Shown here: positions 26,331-39,877 of the stretch, piece after piece
How positions within the stretch are numbered: position 1 is the stretch's first letter
Layout of the letters: the number at the start of each line of letters is the position of its first letter
From: Dipylidium caninum
Taxonomy: Eukaryota; Platyhelminthes; Cestoda; Cyclophyllidea; Dipylidiidae
Reading direction: 5' to 3'
Length of the DNA stretch: 64,000 bases
NCBI GenBank assembly: GCA_017562135.1
Contig: QEYB01001308.1
Coordinates: forward strand, 1 to 64,000
Notes under the pieces: generated by a model
What the model saw: the letters and a program-made list of their open reading frames with translations, nothing else
What the model was told of the DNA's origin: nothing
Databases searched by the model: none
Position numbers and translations under genes: made by a program

Positions 26331-27349
26331 CGGCCCTTCCACTTTGTGGATCCCGTCTTGACATCCGTGCGTCACATTTCCTCTCCGCATTCAACCGTTT
26401 TTCTCTCATTACTCACTTCATCTGCCGCATCTGGTGATCCTTGCAACCTGGTCGCCTTTCATCACCTTCCAACGAGCTGAAGTTCAATCATCCATCTCCG
26501 TTTCACCTAGTGCTCGCTTACTTCTCTCTTAAGAATGGGATTCTCATCCTTGGTGAAGTCCACTTTCTCTTACTCCCAATCCCCACATCAGGTTGCCGTC
26601 ACTTATTTTCTGACTTTGACATATAGACCGCTCATCACTCGGTGGCAGAAATTGAGGCGAGCGGTGGGAGGGACAATTGGGTTGCAGCCTCACAAATATT
26701 TGCGTTTGTAACTTCCACCGTGGTATAAGTGCTAAACGTCCTAGTGAAGATGGCTCTGAACAAAATGGACCGCGTCCAGGATTGACGAACTGTAAGCCTA
26801 CATAAGCTTGGTCATTTCCACGTCTAAAAGCCCAAATTGAACAAAGATGAAACAGGTCTGTGCCTGCTTAACCGCTAAACTAAAGACCACGTCTATTCTA
26901 AGAATTCATCGTGATGTTCCTCACTGCCGATTAAACGCTGTACTGCCAAAGGTTGCCTGTACGAGAACCTTCGTCGCCGACAAAGGGAAGTGCCCAAAAG
27001 AAGCATGGGATGCTTTTACCAGAGTTCACACGCAATGAGATGAACCATTTCATTCGCATTACTAGACGCTCCCGCGTAGTTAGCATTAAAGCACGTCTGC
27101 CACCAGCTCTCGGGACCAACTCAGCTTCCATCACACTTTGAATGCTCATTTACAAGATCCATCCATCATCCATCCACTCGCTATTTGCCTTTTGCATGCA
27201 CTCAAGAAACACCTTTCTATGCTCGTCGAGACGACTAATGTTGAGTCGTCTCAATGGGACGTCTCTCAGATTTGAGCAATAGCGAGGGACATTGTTGGAA
27301 GAAAAGCTCGTTAGTGTTCCCGAAAAGACTGAGGAAAAAAGAAAGAACG
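26331..27349. other. No supported gene
   Basis: Featureless except for a short imperfect CCAT-rich run near 27,158-27,178. Confidence 0.4.
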
Positions 27350-30170
27350 CACCGAATTGGAACCAACATTAAAAGGTCTCGGATGTTAACCTCCCAAGAT
27401 GGCAACAACTTCTCTTGAGAGCTCTGAGGCCCAGTACCATAGGAATTGAATAATAAGCAAAGAACTTCAAACTCAACAAAATCAACAGATAGTATGCGTG
27501 CAGCCTTAGGGCATAAATCAAATGTTAAAATCTATTTTATTGCTGCACAATTCCTGCCATCATGGAATTGTGAACGGTGCGACTAATGGGAAACAAGTTG
27601 AGTTGGCTGCCTGAAATGCCCCATAGAAGCTGCGCGAAACGGGACGAAAAGTCACACACCGTTACAGCTTCATTAACACAGAATGCGTCTGTCATCCATC
27701 GTCGCTAGTCTTTTGAGGAAACAGATACGGCTGCTGGACATTGTGGAACAGGAGGCGAGGTGGAGCAAAAGGCACCAATTGATACGAAGACCATTTGAGG
27801 CAGCGATTAATGATTTCAGCGGGCAGATGCCGCTTCTAGAAAAGGATCGATCGAGCTATGTACAGGAGTTCCCATTCCACCCCTTCATCCTCCTTAACCT
27901 GGCCCCCGTCTTGGTATGTCATTGTGCTACGGCAAAGTCTACAAATGACTCATCGACATGTGTTTGGAGGTGGAATACGAAGAATATAAAAAACGACGAC
28001 TGTCACTCGTCTGTCAAAAGCTTTCTTCTTTCCCATTTTCTTCTACTTCAGCGGCTCAAAGGCGATATAAATTATTCCATGGTGGCGCGTGCCTCGGTGA
28101 ACGAATCCGAGAGCATTTGCGGGTGTCAAGATTACCGACTTACTTAATGGTGAATGAGATGTTTCAGTGCAGCATCCTGAAAGCATCCTCAAGTATCAAG
28201 TTAGACTGAGGCGAGAGGTGAAAGGAATATTTGCAGTCATCAAAAATAAGATGGGGCCGATTATGGTGGAAACAGGTGGATTAGAAGTCATTAAAGACCC
28301 TGTATCGCTTTCACTTTCCCCTTTTCATAAAAAGCAACCATCTGTTCGTCTCCATGCACCTAAAATATTCGGTCTGCAAAACTGGGCGTCTTAACGTAAA
28401 TCGCCTTAGCTTCACCTCACCGAGTACGGGTGAAGAAGGCCAGAACGGTGGAGCTGTGACACCAGAAAGAAGTAAGTTGGACACCGAGGTGGAATTATTG
28501 TGCAGAAAGCGATTGCGTGTGTGCGGAAGTCGTCTATTGAGATGAGCTTGGGACATTTGAAGCGGTCGGGAGAAGTCGACTTTGTAAGAGTAGTAGTAAA
28601 AAATGTGGTCGAGGGAAAGAAAGTTTGGAGAGAAAGGCCGTTTGTTGCACAATTTAGGTGGAAGAAGGTACCACGTCGACACTGAAATTGGCGAATCGCT
28701 GACACTTACACTCCTCACGCTTTAGGAGGTAGGTGTGAGAGAATGGGACTAATGGGGAGAAGAGGAAAGAATGAGGAAGGGGAAGGAGTAGAGGTGAGGT
28801 GGTATGGATGATATCTCAGTCCGGTGTGCGGGGTAAAACGAAAACTGACACGGCTTCGTATATTCTCATGTCATTCGCTACAGTTAACTCTCGCTCATCA
28901 GTGCACTTTACAATCGCAGTTTCTCTACTCTCTAACATTTGCTCATTCCTCTCGAATTCATCTTTCTTCCTACTCCCAACACCTCCCCTACGCTTTGGTG
29001 TTCCCAGAGCCGACCATTCTGATGACAGTCTCTCCATTACAATCCATCCAATCTCTCACTTTTGCGTTAGTTCACTATTTTAGACAACAACCGATTGTAG
29101 TGACTGGCATTCAGAATCGTCTACGAGGGAGCAATTTAACGGAAGGGGAGTGCGTTTGGATTGGCGGGTGAAACTGATGATTTGAAGAGTTCGACGAAAA
29201 ATCCACAGGCCTTGGTGGATAGAGACGACTGTGATAATAGTGACCAACTCTCTCCACTCTTCAGTTTACGGATCGGTGACGGCATTAGTTGGGTTGAGTG
29301 ATAGGTCTGAAAGCTGGCAATTACTGTTGAGCAGTAGCATGGGAAGCTTGAGGTTTTGAGGGGAAGGAGCAGTAGCCTGTTGATGAGAGGCAGCCATTGC
29401 ATTCGGTAGCCCTTGGGACTCTTAATGTCGTATATGCATATAAGACCACAGGTAAGAAATCTTTAGGATCCTACTATGCGACAGAGCGCAATGGGGACGG
29501 AGTTCTCGCGAGGAAATAGCAGTCTGAAGACCGCACTTCTTGTCTACCACTGAACGCCCAGATTTGTAAGTCGTCCATTCTCATCCACGGCGCATCTCAT
29601 TTGAGCGAAAGCGGAGTGGAGAAGAGGGGCTGAAAATCTGGGGTGCTCCATATGATCTGCTATAACAATCACATATATTCTTTGCATTTCCTGCTATTTT
29701 GACGTCTTCTTCAAGGCCATGGTAACAGTACAGTTTATTTCTATTGTCCAATATTACTCACGTGGCGATTTTTGGTACCGCTAGCTATTGCCATTATTCC
29801 CATTCCACTTTGCTCAATCTTCCTTGTGCAATGTCTACAGAGCAGAAATTGTGCATTTTGAGCAGCAAAAAAAAACTATTAGGCGTCCATTCTATTACAT
29901 ACAGAGCAGATTTAAATGAATCAGCTCTGCAGACTGATGGGTCGGGAGAAGAGTAGTGGAGAATAAGACGAGAATTGTGACTTAACTGTTAATACCCTTC
30001 GCAAAAGCTCTCTTGACGCTAGCAAAAACGCGTGCGAAAAAGTCATATACGCAAAACAGTCCTGAAACTGCGCCTTCCCCGTCAAATGATATTTCACCTT
30101 GACGCCTTATTTGCGCAGTGTTGTGAAGGATGGAAAGAGGTGAACATCAAAGGGGACAGAAGCGATGAGG
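27350..30170 (+). repeat. Diverged dispersed repeat, copy B
   Basis: Partner of copy A at 1,165-3,430. Similarity is clear from 27,351 to about 28,300 and again at about 30,110-30,165. The 1.8 kb between these blocks has no counterpart of equal length in copy A and is probably an insertion here or a deletion there. A 154-codon frame at 27,683-28,147 runs through the conserved part but is in a different frame from the long frame in copy A, so neither is likely to be a conserved protein as it stands. Coding remnants of a mobile element are possible but not shown. Confidence 0.6.
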
Positions 30171-33100
30171 AGAAGGGGTAAAAGGGGGAGAAGCAGGCAG
30201 CTTTTGGTGCAGTCTCCACCATTCCGGACGCCATCGGCGCGAGCTGCGCTCCTCTCGCACAGACGACTGCGTCCTTGGCAGGACCACAAATCCGCCTAGA
30301 GCGCATCTCCTGTTGCAAGAAACTGACGAAGAAGTGACTAGTGGAAGTCAATACTCGCCAACATTTAAACCTTTTGACCTGGGAATTATCGATTGACATT
30401 TTAAAAGGTGTTCTTATAACAATGGGCAATGCACGATCAGCCTCGAGCAGGGCAGAAGAAGTGAAAAGGTCTCCTGCGAAGGATAGAGGCTTCTGCCAGC
30501 GATTTCGACAACCTGTAAATCCTCATTACCAGGTCAAGAGTAAAGTTACCACCATCTCAGAAGTGTAAATCGCAAAAGTTGCAACTGGCGTTGTCACAAC
30601 CCGGGAATCTACTCTGCAGGTGAAAACTGTCTAACAACGGATGGCCCAAGTAGTCCAATGAAGACATCTTTGGGTACATGCGATCTGCTCTTCACGACCT
30701 TCGGGCCACGTACTCATTTCACGTCCGAAGTGGCTGTTCAAGCAGGCGAAAGGATTGAGTGTAAAGCAACGAAAACCTTAGAAGTGAAGAAGGAATATTC
30801 CTCCATCGAGGAAAAGCTCCAGGAGAGAAAAAAGTTATATCAGGAGGGGAGAAGCATAATTGGTTGGAATATGCGGAAAGAGTCATTCACGACTTCAATT
30901 CTACCGATTGTGCATGACGCAGTAAAACTTCTCCATCGCCTTGCAGTCGGCGGTGGAGGATGAAGGGAAGAGGCTCGCTGCTATTCGAAAGACCTCATCG
31001 TTATATTCGAATTCTTTGGTCACGTCGGGGGAGACAGTCTATGAACTTATTAAATTTGGATGTCCCTCAAGTGAGCTTTGAAGGTCTAAAAAATGAAGCG
31101 GTCATGTTAAGGTCAGGTGAGTGAACCTCGCAAGGATTACAAATCGCTTTGAAGAATATCTGGTTCGTGTTCGGGAAACAACGGTCTTATTTGTTAAGCA
31201 GTGGATACAAGCATTGTGTGATAGCTCTGAAATGAAATTTTCGCTTTGAGACAATTTAATCTGCTCATTTTTCATGCGCATCCCACAGTCCTTTACTACT
31301 TTTGACCCAAAATGTGTGCGATTAAGTGTATTACGCTCTCTTTCCCATTCCGACAGACGAAAACAACTTTAACGATAACCGTATAGTTTACGTAAATGGC
31401 CTGTCGATGTTATGACACTAACAATGCAATCTAGACTCTAGCTGAATATATCTTACTTCACTTCATATATGTTTCCCAATACCTTCAAAAATTTCCTCTC
31501 CAACATTCCTTAGTCTCCTTTTGGAGTACGTTGGCACATAGTAGATCATGATGGTTCTTAACACAACACATGTTAAACTGCCTTTCGTTGGATTCTCTAG
31601 TGTCATGATTGGTTGGCTTAGCCAGTTGAGGAATCACCAAACGTAGGAGAGGCCTTTAACGACCCCAAGGGAATACTCAAACGTAAGATATGATCAGTTG
31701 TCAGACAGATTTCTAAGTCGGTGGTAAGGGGTTTTCTCCACTGGTCATAATATTTGTGCGTCACCATTTCCTCGAGGCGGCGCATTGCTCAGCCTTCACA
31801 TCTACACTCTGCCATTCCACACCTCTCCACTATTTCAGAGCCATCCATTTGAGTAAGCACCTTCGCTTGACGATGTCTTCAGATTCTTCTTGTCTTAAAT
31901 TAAGATCATGGCACCGAGACCTGCTTACAATTACCCATATTTTGCAAGGGATAAATTTGCAGGAAGTAGGTCAATCAACCAGCCCCACCGTCGAAACGGA
32001 GTCTTTGGTAATGCGTTTGTAATTCATAAGTTGAAATGCGTGCTGGTTGTAACGGCGACCAATTTTACGCTAGCTTTTCTGTGATGTAAGGCAGATAATT
32101 ATAATATCTAACTAGAATAACTGTGTATAGACTAGAGTAAACAGATTATAGGTGGCTAAGCAGGATTGTAATTTGATTTTGAAGGAAGATTCTCTGTTTA
32201 AAGGATGGGTGGACACAGATAACAGTGCATTAAACTGAACGCCATGGCTTGACCCAACTGAGCATGGGTACTTCCAAGTAAACTAGTCCTACTAAATTTA
32301 AAGAATAATCGGAATATAAAGTGACTTTATCAATTTTGAGTTACTTCAGAAGGTCAAAGTTGAGAAGGCAAGGCTCGGCCTTGAAAGCGGACTTATTAAA
32401 TAAAAATTACTCCTTCATAATATTGCCGTTGACCTCCACTTTAATTCGCAGAACTAAAGTCGAGGCTACATGATCAGGAAATCTGACAATTTGAGGCAAA
32501 CACACAAAACGTCCCGAATGGAAATTCCTCGGTGTAAGCTGGTTTCAGTCTCGCCCAATGCTGTTACGCCAAGTGAACAATAAAGATACAACTGCTGCTT
32601 CTTACTTACAATTTACCACCGAACACCATCGGTGAACACACTTCCGCGTGACATAAACATGTCTCTAAATCGGACAATACTTGTGAGGAAGAGGCTCTAA
32701 AAGAATGGATAGAATATTGGGCAAAGGATCGAGGGCGTTACTCGCATGCGTGTACGCAGACGTACACGAGGAATAGAAGTGTTGTTTCCATCAACATTTA
32801 CCGCAAAATTTCACACCTCCCCCTCTTTTGATGCCCATTTATTCTGTTCGCTGGAAATCGTTAGGTGCCTTCGCATTGTCTATGCCACTCACTATTTGCT
32901 CCGACCTTCACCCGCCCTCATCGGCTACGTAAATTCACTCACAACTTCCTCACGCTTGGCTCGCGCTTGGCTCAGGCCATACCGTTTACTTACTGCGTGC
33001 TAACGGCGTGCATTGAGACCAAAATTCTAGTTACCCTTTCCCTTTCAGTCATATTTTCCATACCATTTCTGCCGCACAAGTACTGATTTCTATACTCCTC

Positions 33101-36100
33101 CTCCCTGATCTGTGAGTACGTCCAACGCGGCCTAATACGGGTCTCCCCCTACCCGCATACCTACGTAGGTGCGAGCATATGTCTCGAAAGACACACTTAA
33201 TTTTTTTTCGATGTTGATGAATTGACTCTGGTGACACGCTTTACCTTTACCTCCTTTCATTAAAATGAGGCTGGTATCTTGCGGCACTCTGGTTACAAAA
33301 ACCTATTTCAAATATTTTGTGCGTGCGGCATTCCTTCCCCCATGCCGCCTAACGAGTGTCGATGCCAACCACATGGGAAAGATGAAGGAGAAGAAAGGAC
33401 ATTAAATGAGAGAAAGAGGTGATACTTTTATTTGGTGAGTTTACACATCGTAATTTCTTCAATTAAGTCTAAATATGCTGAATTTCACATATTCAAAGTT
33501 CTTTTTGCTAGTCTCGTGTGAGCCGGGGACGCATAAACTAATAAGGGAAAGGGATTAATGCAGTTTGCGATGACTGAAAAAACACAGATGCAGCGGCCGA
33601 TGCATTTGCAGATAAATATTGTAATTTCGCATACTTTCACAGTCATATCTCCAGCGAAACTACTTCATTTATCTGCCCTTTTACATCCCTTCGCCTTCCC
33701 GAATTTGTTCATGTGCTCTTCAGCTTTTTTTAAAGTAGAGATGATTTTACTTCAGCCATGTTATGAGAAATGTGCATTCCTTTGAGTTATGTAGTTGTTT
33801 GCATATTTACCTGTTTTTTGACCCAGTTATTCACACTGGTCTTTTCCTCAAGTTGTTTTGTCAGCCTTATCCCAGTTTCACAAATGAAATGGACGAAATT
33901 TCCGCAACGGGAAAAGAGGCCAACTTGCGAAACTAGGACAGATGTGCCCACGGTGGGCAACGACATCAAGGAGGCTAAAGCTGGCTATCAAATGCTCACA
34001 CACTTGAGGGAATAGATGGTGACTGCGACTGGTTTGGCAGAGTGCACAAAAACAATTGAAACAAAAGTGGTCCTCCTTATCCAATAACATTTCTGGCTCC
34101 CACTCAGCTTTATCTTCACTAGACTTTCGGAGTCCTTCCTTGCCGTAAGGTAATTTTTTTAGTGTCTCGCTTATTGTGGGTTCCGCGACACCGAAGAAAG
34201 TTTCGTTTCAAAAACTCTGAAATAGACTACCATTCTTTTCAAGTAAGCGCTGTTGTGACGACAAGGAGCATCCACAATGCAATCTGAAAATGGATTATTG
34301 CACTGCTGGAAGACAGATGTGAATGAAGAAGAGGGGACACCCGACACATTCATGTGCCCAAGTCCGAGTGAAGCACCGAAATTAGACTACAACGCATAAC
34401 GTTACCAACCTCCCTCAATGATAGTGGCCATGTTTGTTGTGGTGAAATATGGCATATAGATTCAGACGTTGGGGCCCTTATACCTCGCCTCCTAGTGTCT
34501 CTCAACCTCTCCCTTTCTTGCTGTATCCATCTCTCCTCATGGCCTCATTCGCCGGAGTTGATTTGTGAGCACGAGGCTCCTGATAGCTTCAGTGTAGCAA
34601 ACGTAGACGTACACGACCAACGACGCGCACTTCCGCGCACATGCGACTGTGAAGATTATGCCTGACTAATGAGGTGGAGCAGGGTCGACCTTGGTTACTC
34701 AACTGCACCACAAATGCGTTGGCAATTTTGATTGTTAAGGAGATGGTTTTGTAGGAGTAAGGTGTACAAACAGATATTAGAAGTTTGTTAATTACTTCTG
34801 ATAATTTTGAATGTCCATCCACTGTGATGGAAATACTAAAGATGTTTAAGTGGAGTTATTGAGGCAATTTTAGTCTACTATGCTAAGTCGTTGTCCACCG
34901 CCTTAAGTCGGTTACTCTCCGACCATAATATCGCTTCTTCTTTTAGAATAAGCCAAATGGCCGCAGATCATCTTATATCACACCCAAATAAATAAACAAC
35001 TAAACAATTCACTGAAGCAATGAGCAAAACTCACGATATTTTGGCATAAAATCAAGTCTGCTTTTAAAAAATAAGGACACCTTTCACGCGGTAAATCATT
35101 CAAAACAGTGCTGCCCTTCCTCATCACCTGCTAAAATGTGCAAAACAATTGCAAGAAATGACTGAAATAGTAGGAACAATAAGGTAAGCCTCCAAGTCAG
35201 CGGAGCACATCAAAACAGCTTTGAGAGCGATGGGCTTCATTGGAGGAACTCAAAATATCCATGATCTAATGAGACTGTACATGCATTTCATCCATCCTCT
35301 CCAAAGTGTAAGACCTCCACACACCCTCTTGCTTTTCATCATCAGTTTCACATCGCATTTACGATGGGCACTGACATATTTAGTAGTATTACTTGAAGTG
35401 TATACAACGAGGTAGGAATGCTGCAAAAACGGAATATTTCAAAGGGACTAAAGACTGTTTCCAAGGTCTCTGACCCAATATCTGCTAACGTACAACGCTG
35501 TCAGGAGGAGTGCATCCCTTGGTGTAGTAACTTGTCGGAGGGGATGAAAGTGGCTACGTTATGCTTCCGCGCAACACTGGTCCATATTCCAGTCGCCAAG
35601 TAGATGCATTAGAATTGACCGTTTACTGAGGTTCTAGGGAGACAAAGTGTCTACCCCTACACACGTACTTGTGCAGGTACAAGGGCACATCGCGTGGAAG
35701 GGGTTTGATTTGTGTCGCAATATGCTACGATGAGGGCACCTTTATGTCTTATGGTGTGTGCGGGACTCTCACTTGCTATCTCACGAACTAATTGAAGCCC
35801 CGATAAAAATAGAGTACTCGAGTATATTCCCCTCGAGTGCAATGTCTGTCTGCGTCTATGAAATAGACGACTGCAACCATCAAGGTGCTTGTGTGGTCTG
35901 AAAGCCATGAGGACTCTAGAACCAAATCACACACCCGCCTCAACTCAACTCACCTCACTCACTTTACACACACCCAGCATACTTCAACGGAGGGCTCTAA
36001 TAGTATCATGCCATCGATAGACGGTCGCAATTTCGGCAGGCTGGAAATTCTCAAACGAATGCGTTTCACAGAGGTCACTTCCCCTCGTGGGTGCTGTTTG

Positions 36101-37594
36101 ATGCCATTGCCCCTGGTACACATTCACTTGCCTTACTCTATCACAGCAAATTCCCCCTTATCATGTCTAAGCAACTCGACTGACACCACTCCAGTGAGAG
36201 TGCCACGTTATTCTGTGAGGCAACGGGTGCGCATGTTGACACAATTTGTTATGTGTCTCTCAAATTATGCACTGTAACAAGAACCAAACGTCAATCGTCA
36301 AGCTACGCACTGATGCCATGAGGCCAGAAATGCACTCTCGATTTTAAGGTGGCAGGTGGCAACATCTTGGATCTGGAAACAGCCCATAGCTCATTTGAAC
36401 CACACTTTATTTGTCAGCCCTCATTTCCATGCTGTGGTGTGTAAGCAAAGAGTAGTTCGACTTGGTAATGGCGAGATTGTAGTGATAGAATGAGATGGGG
36501 GAGTGTGTAAGCGAGACACTGTCAAGAATAAACACTCAAAATGGACAGTGCCTCTAATAAATTGATTAACCCCAACATTTCTAGCCTAAATGATGCCAAC
36601 TGTCTATTTATTACATGATACGGTTACGGCATCTGGTATGTGTGTGGTGAGTTTTCTTATGTGAATTAAGTGACCACTAAGCACGAATCACACTCCAGAG
36701 GCCTGTTAAGAGAGAGAAGCAGATGACGGTTGCCGTCGTGTGAAATACGAGTCGGAGAAGCGGATTTAAACTATAGGAGAGGAGAGGTACAATCCTGCTG
36801 CGGCTATTTCTCTTCCAAGTGAGGCTTAGGGTAATCATAAAAGTGGAACCAACAGGTTCGTAGATTCTAAGGAAAGAGGCAATGTCAATTGTCGGAAAAA
36901 CTCCTGCCCCCACCCCCAATCCCGATTTTATGACGAGTTGGGGCATCAGGAGGCAGAGCATTGAAACAGGAAGAACTGACGCGAGTTATGGGGACTACAG
37001 AGACAGACGTGCAGCTATAATACAGCAATTAAACCGTGCAGAAGAATTCACGTGTCAAAAAGCCATATGAATGGGTGCGTGCACGTCATGACGAGGGATG
37101 CAAGGAGAAGCAATGTCGAGTTGAATAACCACTGAGAAGGCACCTCTTGACCTATTTTAAGCTTGATAAATAGAAAACGCACGAGGTAAAGGCCTCAACT
37201 GCACGGCAAATGGTGCGGAATGCACCACGCCTCTTCTTCGCGTACATCTGCGTGCACATAAGTAAGTGCTGCCTTTATCCTTTACACAACACTCGACGCA
37301 TTCACTTTACACCTCCCTGAGAACCGTTAACCCAATTGCCACACCTTTGAGTTACTTGATTTTGCATGGCATCGATGGCATCCGATGTCAGTGTGAGTAA
37401 ACAAAGCCGGTTTAACTTTATTGTGCGCTTGATGGGAGCAACGTCAGGCCAGACTGAAAGTAACTTGCATGGGAGGAATTTTCACATGGGTAAAGGGGTG
37501 AGACAATCTGCATTTAACTGATTCGAGCAGAAGTAGGAGGCGGAGGGGAAGGAGAGGCAAGTTCAGTCTCCGAACATCGCGTGATTTGCGAGCA
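30171..37594. other. No supported gene
   Basis: 7.4 kb without a model I can defend. Two ATG-started frames have non-random-looking polar composition but no matching splice partners: 30,658-30,963 (101 codons, Lys/Glu-rich centre) and 36,882-37,070 (62 codons). A hydrophobic minus-strand frame at 36,677-36,961 overlaps the latter. None is called. Confidence 0.4.
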
Positions 37595-37697
37595 ATGATA
37601 GTGCCTTGTTTCCTATGCGCTTTATGCAGACGCACAGGGCTTGCAAATGAAAGCAGAATCGTGAGCGGTCAATTGCTCACTGCCCGGCGAATGCGAA
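37595..37697 (+). other. Possible first exon of the Ig-like gene
   Basis: ATG at 37,595 opens 34 codons starting M-I-V-P-C-F-L-C-A-L-C, a short hydrophobic stretch that could be a weak signal peptide. It ends in phase 1 at a good GTAAGT donor (37,698). That phase fits both downstream acceptors at 37,982 and 38,182, which also expect phase 1. Support is limited to the start codon, the donor and the phase. Confidence 0.25.
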
Positions 37698-37981
37698 GTA
37701 AGTTGACTTCTCCCCATCACGGTATCCTTGGCTTTCATCAGAGGCATGCACTTTTCGCTTCCTCAACTAGGAAGTTTGCGTAAACATCCGGCCTGAGGAA
37801 TGTGACTGCTTCACAATGACAAACAACCAATGTTCCAACGAATATTTTCAATGTTCCTACACCAAGAGTACGTTCGAGTGCATTCATCACTCACACGAAC
37901 GCTCACCACCGACGTCACCAACACCAAAGCGCCTTACTACTCTCCCAACTACTTACACATTCCTTCTTTTTGCTTCCATAG

Positions 37982-38112
37982 TCTCAAATTCTCACGCAGA
38001 AGTGCAGATGACCGGCTTTATTCGTCAAAATATATCGTGGATTGTGTTCTTCTCCAACAGCTATTCACCTATTCCAATTTCCCTTGCTGTATTTCCTGAT
38101 GGAGTGTGGGGG
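37982..38112 (+). other. Possible exon, 5' to the Ig-like gene
   Basis: A strong pyrimidine-rich acceptor ends at 37,981. The frame S-N-S-H-A-E-V-Q-M-T-G-F-I is open to a GTAACC donor at 38,113 and contains one N-I-S sequon. It enters in phase 1 but leaves in phase 0, which does not fit the next exon at 38,182 (phase 1). It may be alternative, mis-bounded or chance. Confidence 0.2.
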
Positions 38113-38181
38113 GTAACCTCATTACTTCAGTTATTTATTTTGTCACAAACAACTAACCGCCCTCCACACTTGCCTTCTAAG

Positions 38182-39317
38182 GCCTCGTTATGCATCCGAA
38201 TGAGACTCTCTTCATTGCCGCTATGAATAAGGAAACGGTGACAGTCACATGCAGATACCATATTAAGACTGAGTGGGTGAGTGTACCATGCTGTCTGCCT
38301 CGCCTATAACGGGCCTCCAGATACCTCCAAATTCACCTGTAATGCCCTAATTTTTGCCTCCACACCTTAAGTATAATAATTTTCTTTGCGTCTGCTTAGA
38401 TGGAGATGGTGATGGGCGCCAATTCATCCAGGTTTTACAGCGTTTGGGATGGTACTATTTTCAACGATACTTATATCTATCCCGAACTAGTCGGAATCAG
38501 TAAGCTAAACCGGGGTCATCGTTGGCCCCAATGATTAGGCATGTCTACTCTAACAGCGGCCTTTCTATTCGCAATGCAGGGAACAGTACGGACGAAAATT
38601 TCGTGAATTACACGATAGAAGTGAAGAGGAGAGAAGCTGTTGATTACCTTGAATGCTTGCATGGTTTATATGAAAGAACTGGTGCCGTCCTCAAGATAGA
38701 TTGGGGTAAGTCAAGCCACCGATGATTTTGGTCGCATAGATTACACAGCTCCACTTCCGACATTCCTAACGTCTTAGTAACTTGACGACTTAAATGCTGC
38801 TCATCGCTTTTCGTCAATGGAAACCTGGTCTCGCAGGGTTCCCCCGACCTCAGTTTTTGCCACTCACCCCCTTCCCACCACTTACTGCACCCAAATGCCA
38901 ATGGTCTCAGCCATCACCAATAGTGATGAAATGATGGAAATCAACTGCAACTGAATCCGCATTTAAGCCACCCATTCCAAGTGCGTAATTCCTCTTCTTG
39001 CTGTCTTACGCGAAAATGTTCCGCAATTCTTTCACTCCTCCTCCTCTTCCCCCTTTATCTCTGTCTTTGATAGTGCACTTCCTGACAGTCGTGAGTTGTT
39101 GAACTCCTACGTTCATGCATCGTACCTCCTTAACTTTCTCTTTCTATCATCCTACCTAGCTCAAACGACTTCGACTGCGCCGAGTGTGACAACAGATAAA
39201 TTGGAATTTCGTTCATTGATGTTATTCCTTTGTACGGTCATGGTAGGGGTGTTGATCATTTTCATCACAAAGCTTCGCTATTGCATAGTCTACTTCCTTA
39301 TCCGACTAACGTTCTAA
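38182..39317 (+). CDS. Ig-like, N-glycosylated single-pass membrane protein (3' part)
   Basis: Four exons: 38,182-38,276, 38,400-38,499, 38,580-38,705 and 39,160-39,317. Introns are GTGAGT...TTAG, GTAAGC...GCAG and GTAAGT...CTAG, with CTAAC-like branch sites. Phases match at every join (phase 1 in, then 0, 1, 1). The joined product of about 159 residues has a B-strand-like T-V-T-V-T-C-R-Y, a tryptophan ten residues later at the first junction, and T-I-E-V-x6-D-Y-L-E-C near the F-strand position. This resembles a V-type immunoglobulin fold. Five N-x-S/T sequons (NET, NSS, NDT, NST, NYT) lie within about 105 residues. The last exon gives a T-T-S-T-A-P-S-V-T-T stalk, a membrane span L-M-L-F-L-C-T-V-M-V-G-V-L-I-I-F-I and a short basic/hydrophobic tail. 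The likely role is a surface receptor or adhesion protein, but no specific family is recognised. The 5' end is uncertain. Alternatives are a pseudogene or a chance exon chain. Confidence 0.5.
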
Positions 39318-39471
39318 ATACTGCTTAGTGTAGGCAACACATCGTCAGGTCAGGTACATCCACCTCAACATTTCTCACTTATCTCATTACATCATCTACA
39401 ACTCACTTCAACTCTCGACAACAGTGGTGAAACGATGTCAAGTAGCGCAATGGCATCTCCATTGTAACCAG

Positions 39472-39483
39472 CCCCCCCCCCCC
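39472..39483. repeat. Poly-C run of 12
   Basis: A C12 homopolymer between the two Ig-like segments. Its length is prone to sequencing error. Confidence 0.9.
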
Positions 39484-39582
39484 ACTTTGCAATGCCTCTT
39501 CTAGCGGCCTTAAATGACACGACCTCGTCTCACAATCTCTGTTGAAACAGCCACTTAGAATTTTTGACATCATGCAATTTAG

Positions 39583-39706
39583 AGTGGAGTAAATTGCGCA
39601 AGTATTTATACGACCTCAATAAGCAAACACGTGAAGCTTCGAGGATGTATACTCCTCAGAGTGAATGCTATGCGAGGATCAAGTTGGATAGCGGGCTTGT
39701 GCACAG
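39583..39706 (+). other. Possible Ig-like exon (C-E strands) of a second unit
   Basis: An acceptor TTTAG ends at 39,582 and a CACAG|GTAATA donor starts at 39,707. The phase-1 frame of 40 codons opens with W-S-K-L-R-K-Y-L and ends Y-A-R-I-K-L-D-S-G-L-V-H, compatible with strands C to E of an immunoglobulin domain. It leaves in phase 2, which fits neither start of the next segment, so either the boundary is wrong or the gene is broken. Confidence 0.25.
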
Positions 39707-39877
39707 GTAATACGTCTCCGCTGCAACGTGACGTTGACAAACGTGTTCATAATGTCGTCAGAACAATGCGTTTCTAGGCGGACAACTTCGCACTTCCACT
39801 GCGAAAGTCTCATCAGGCTGGGTGCCATCAATTCACTGGCCTTGCCGATGTTAGAGCCGAAAGCGCTGGGCCATTAA

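Noticed and set aside
36677..36961. Hydrophobic minus-strand frame with N-P-L-L, loosely like a GPCR seventh helix
   Set aside because: The key tyrosine is absent, no other helices are found, and it overlaps a frame on the other strand.
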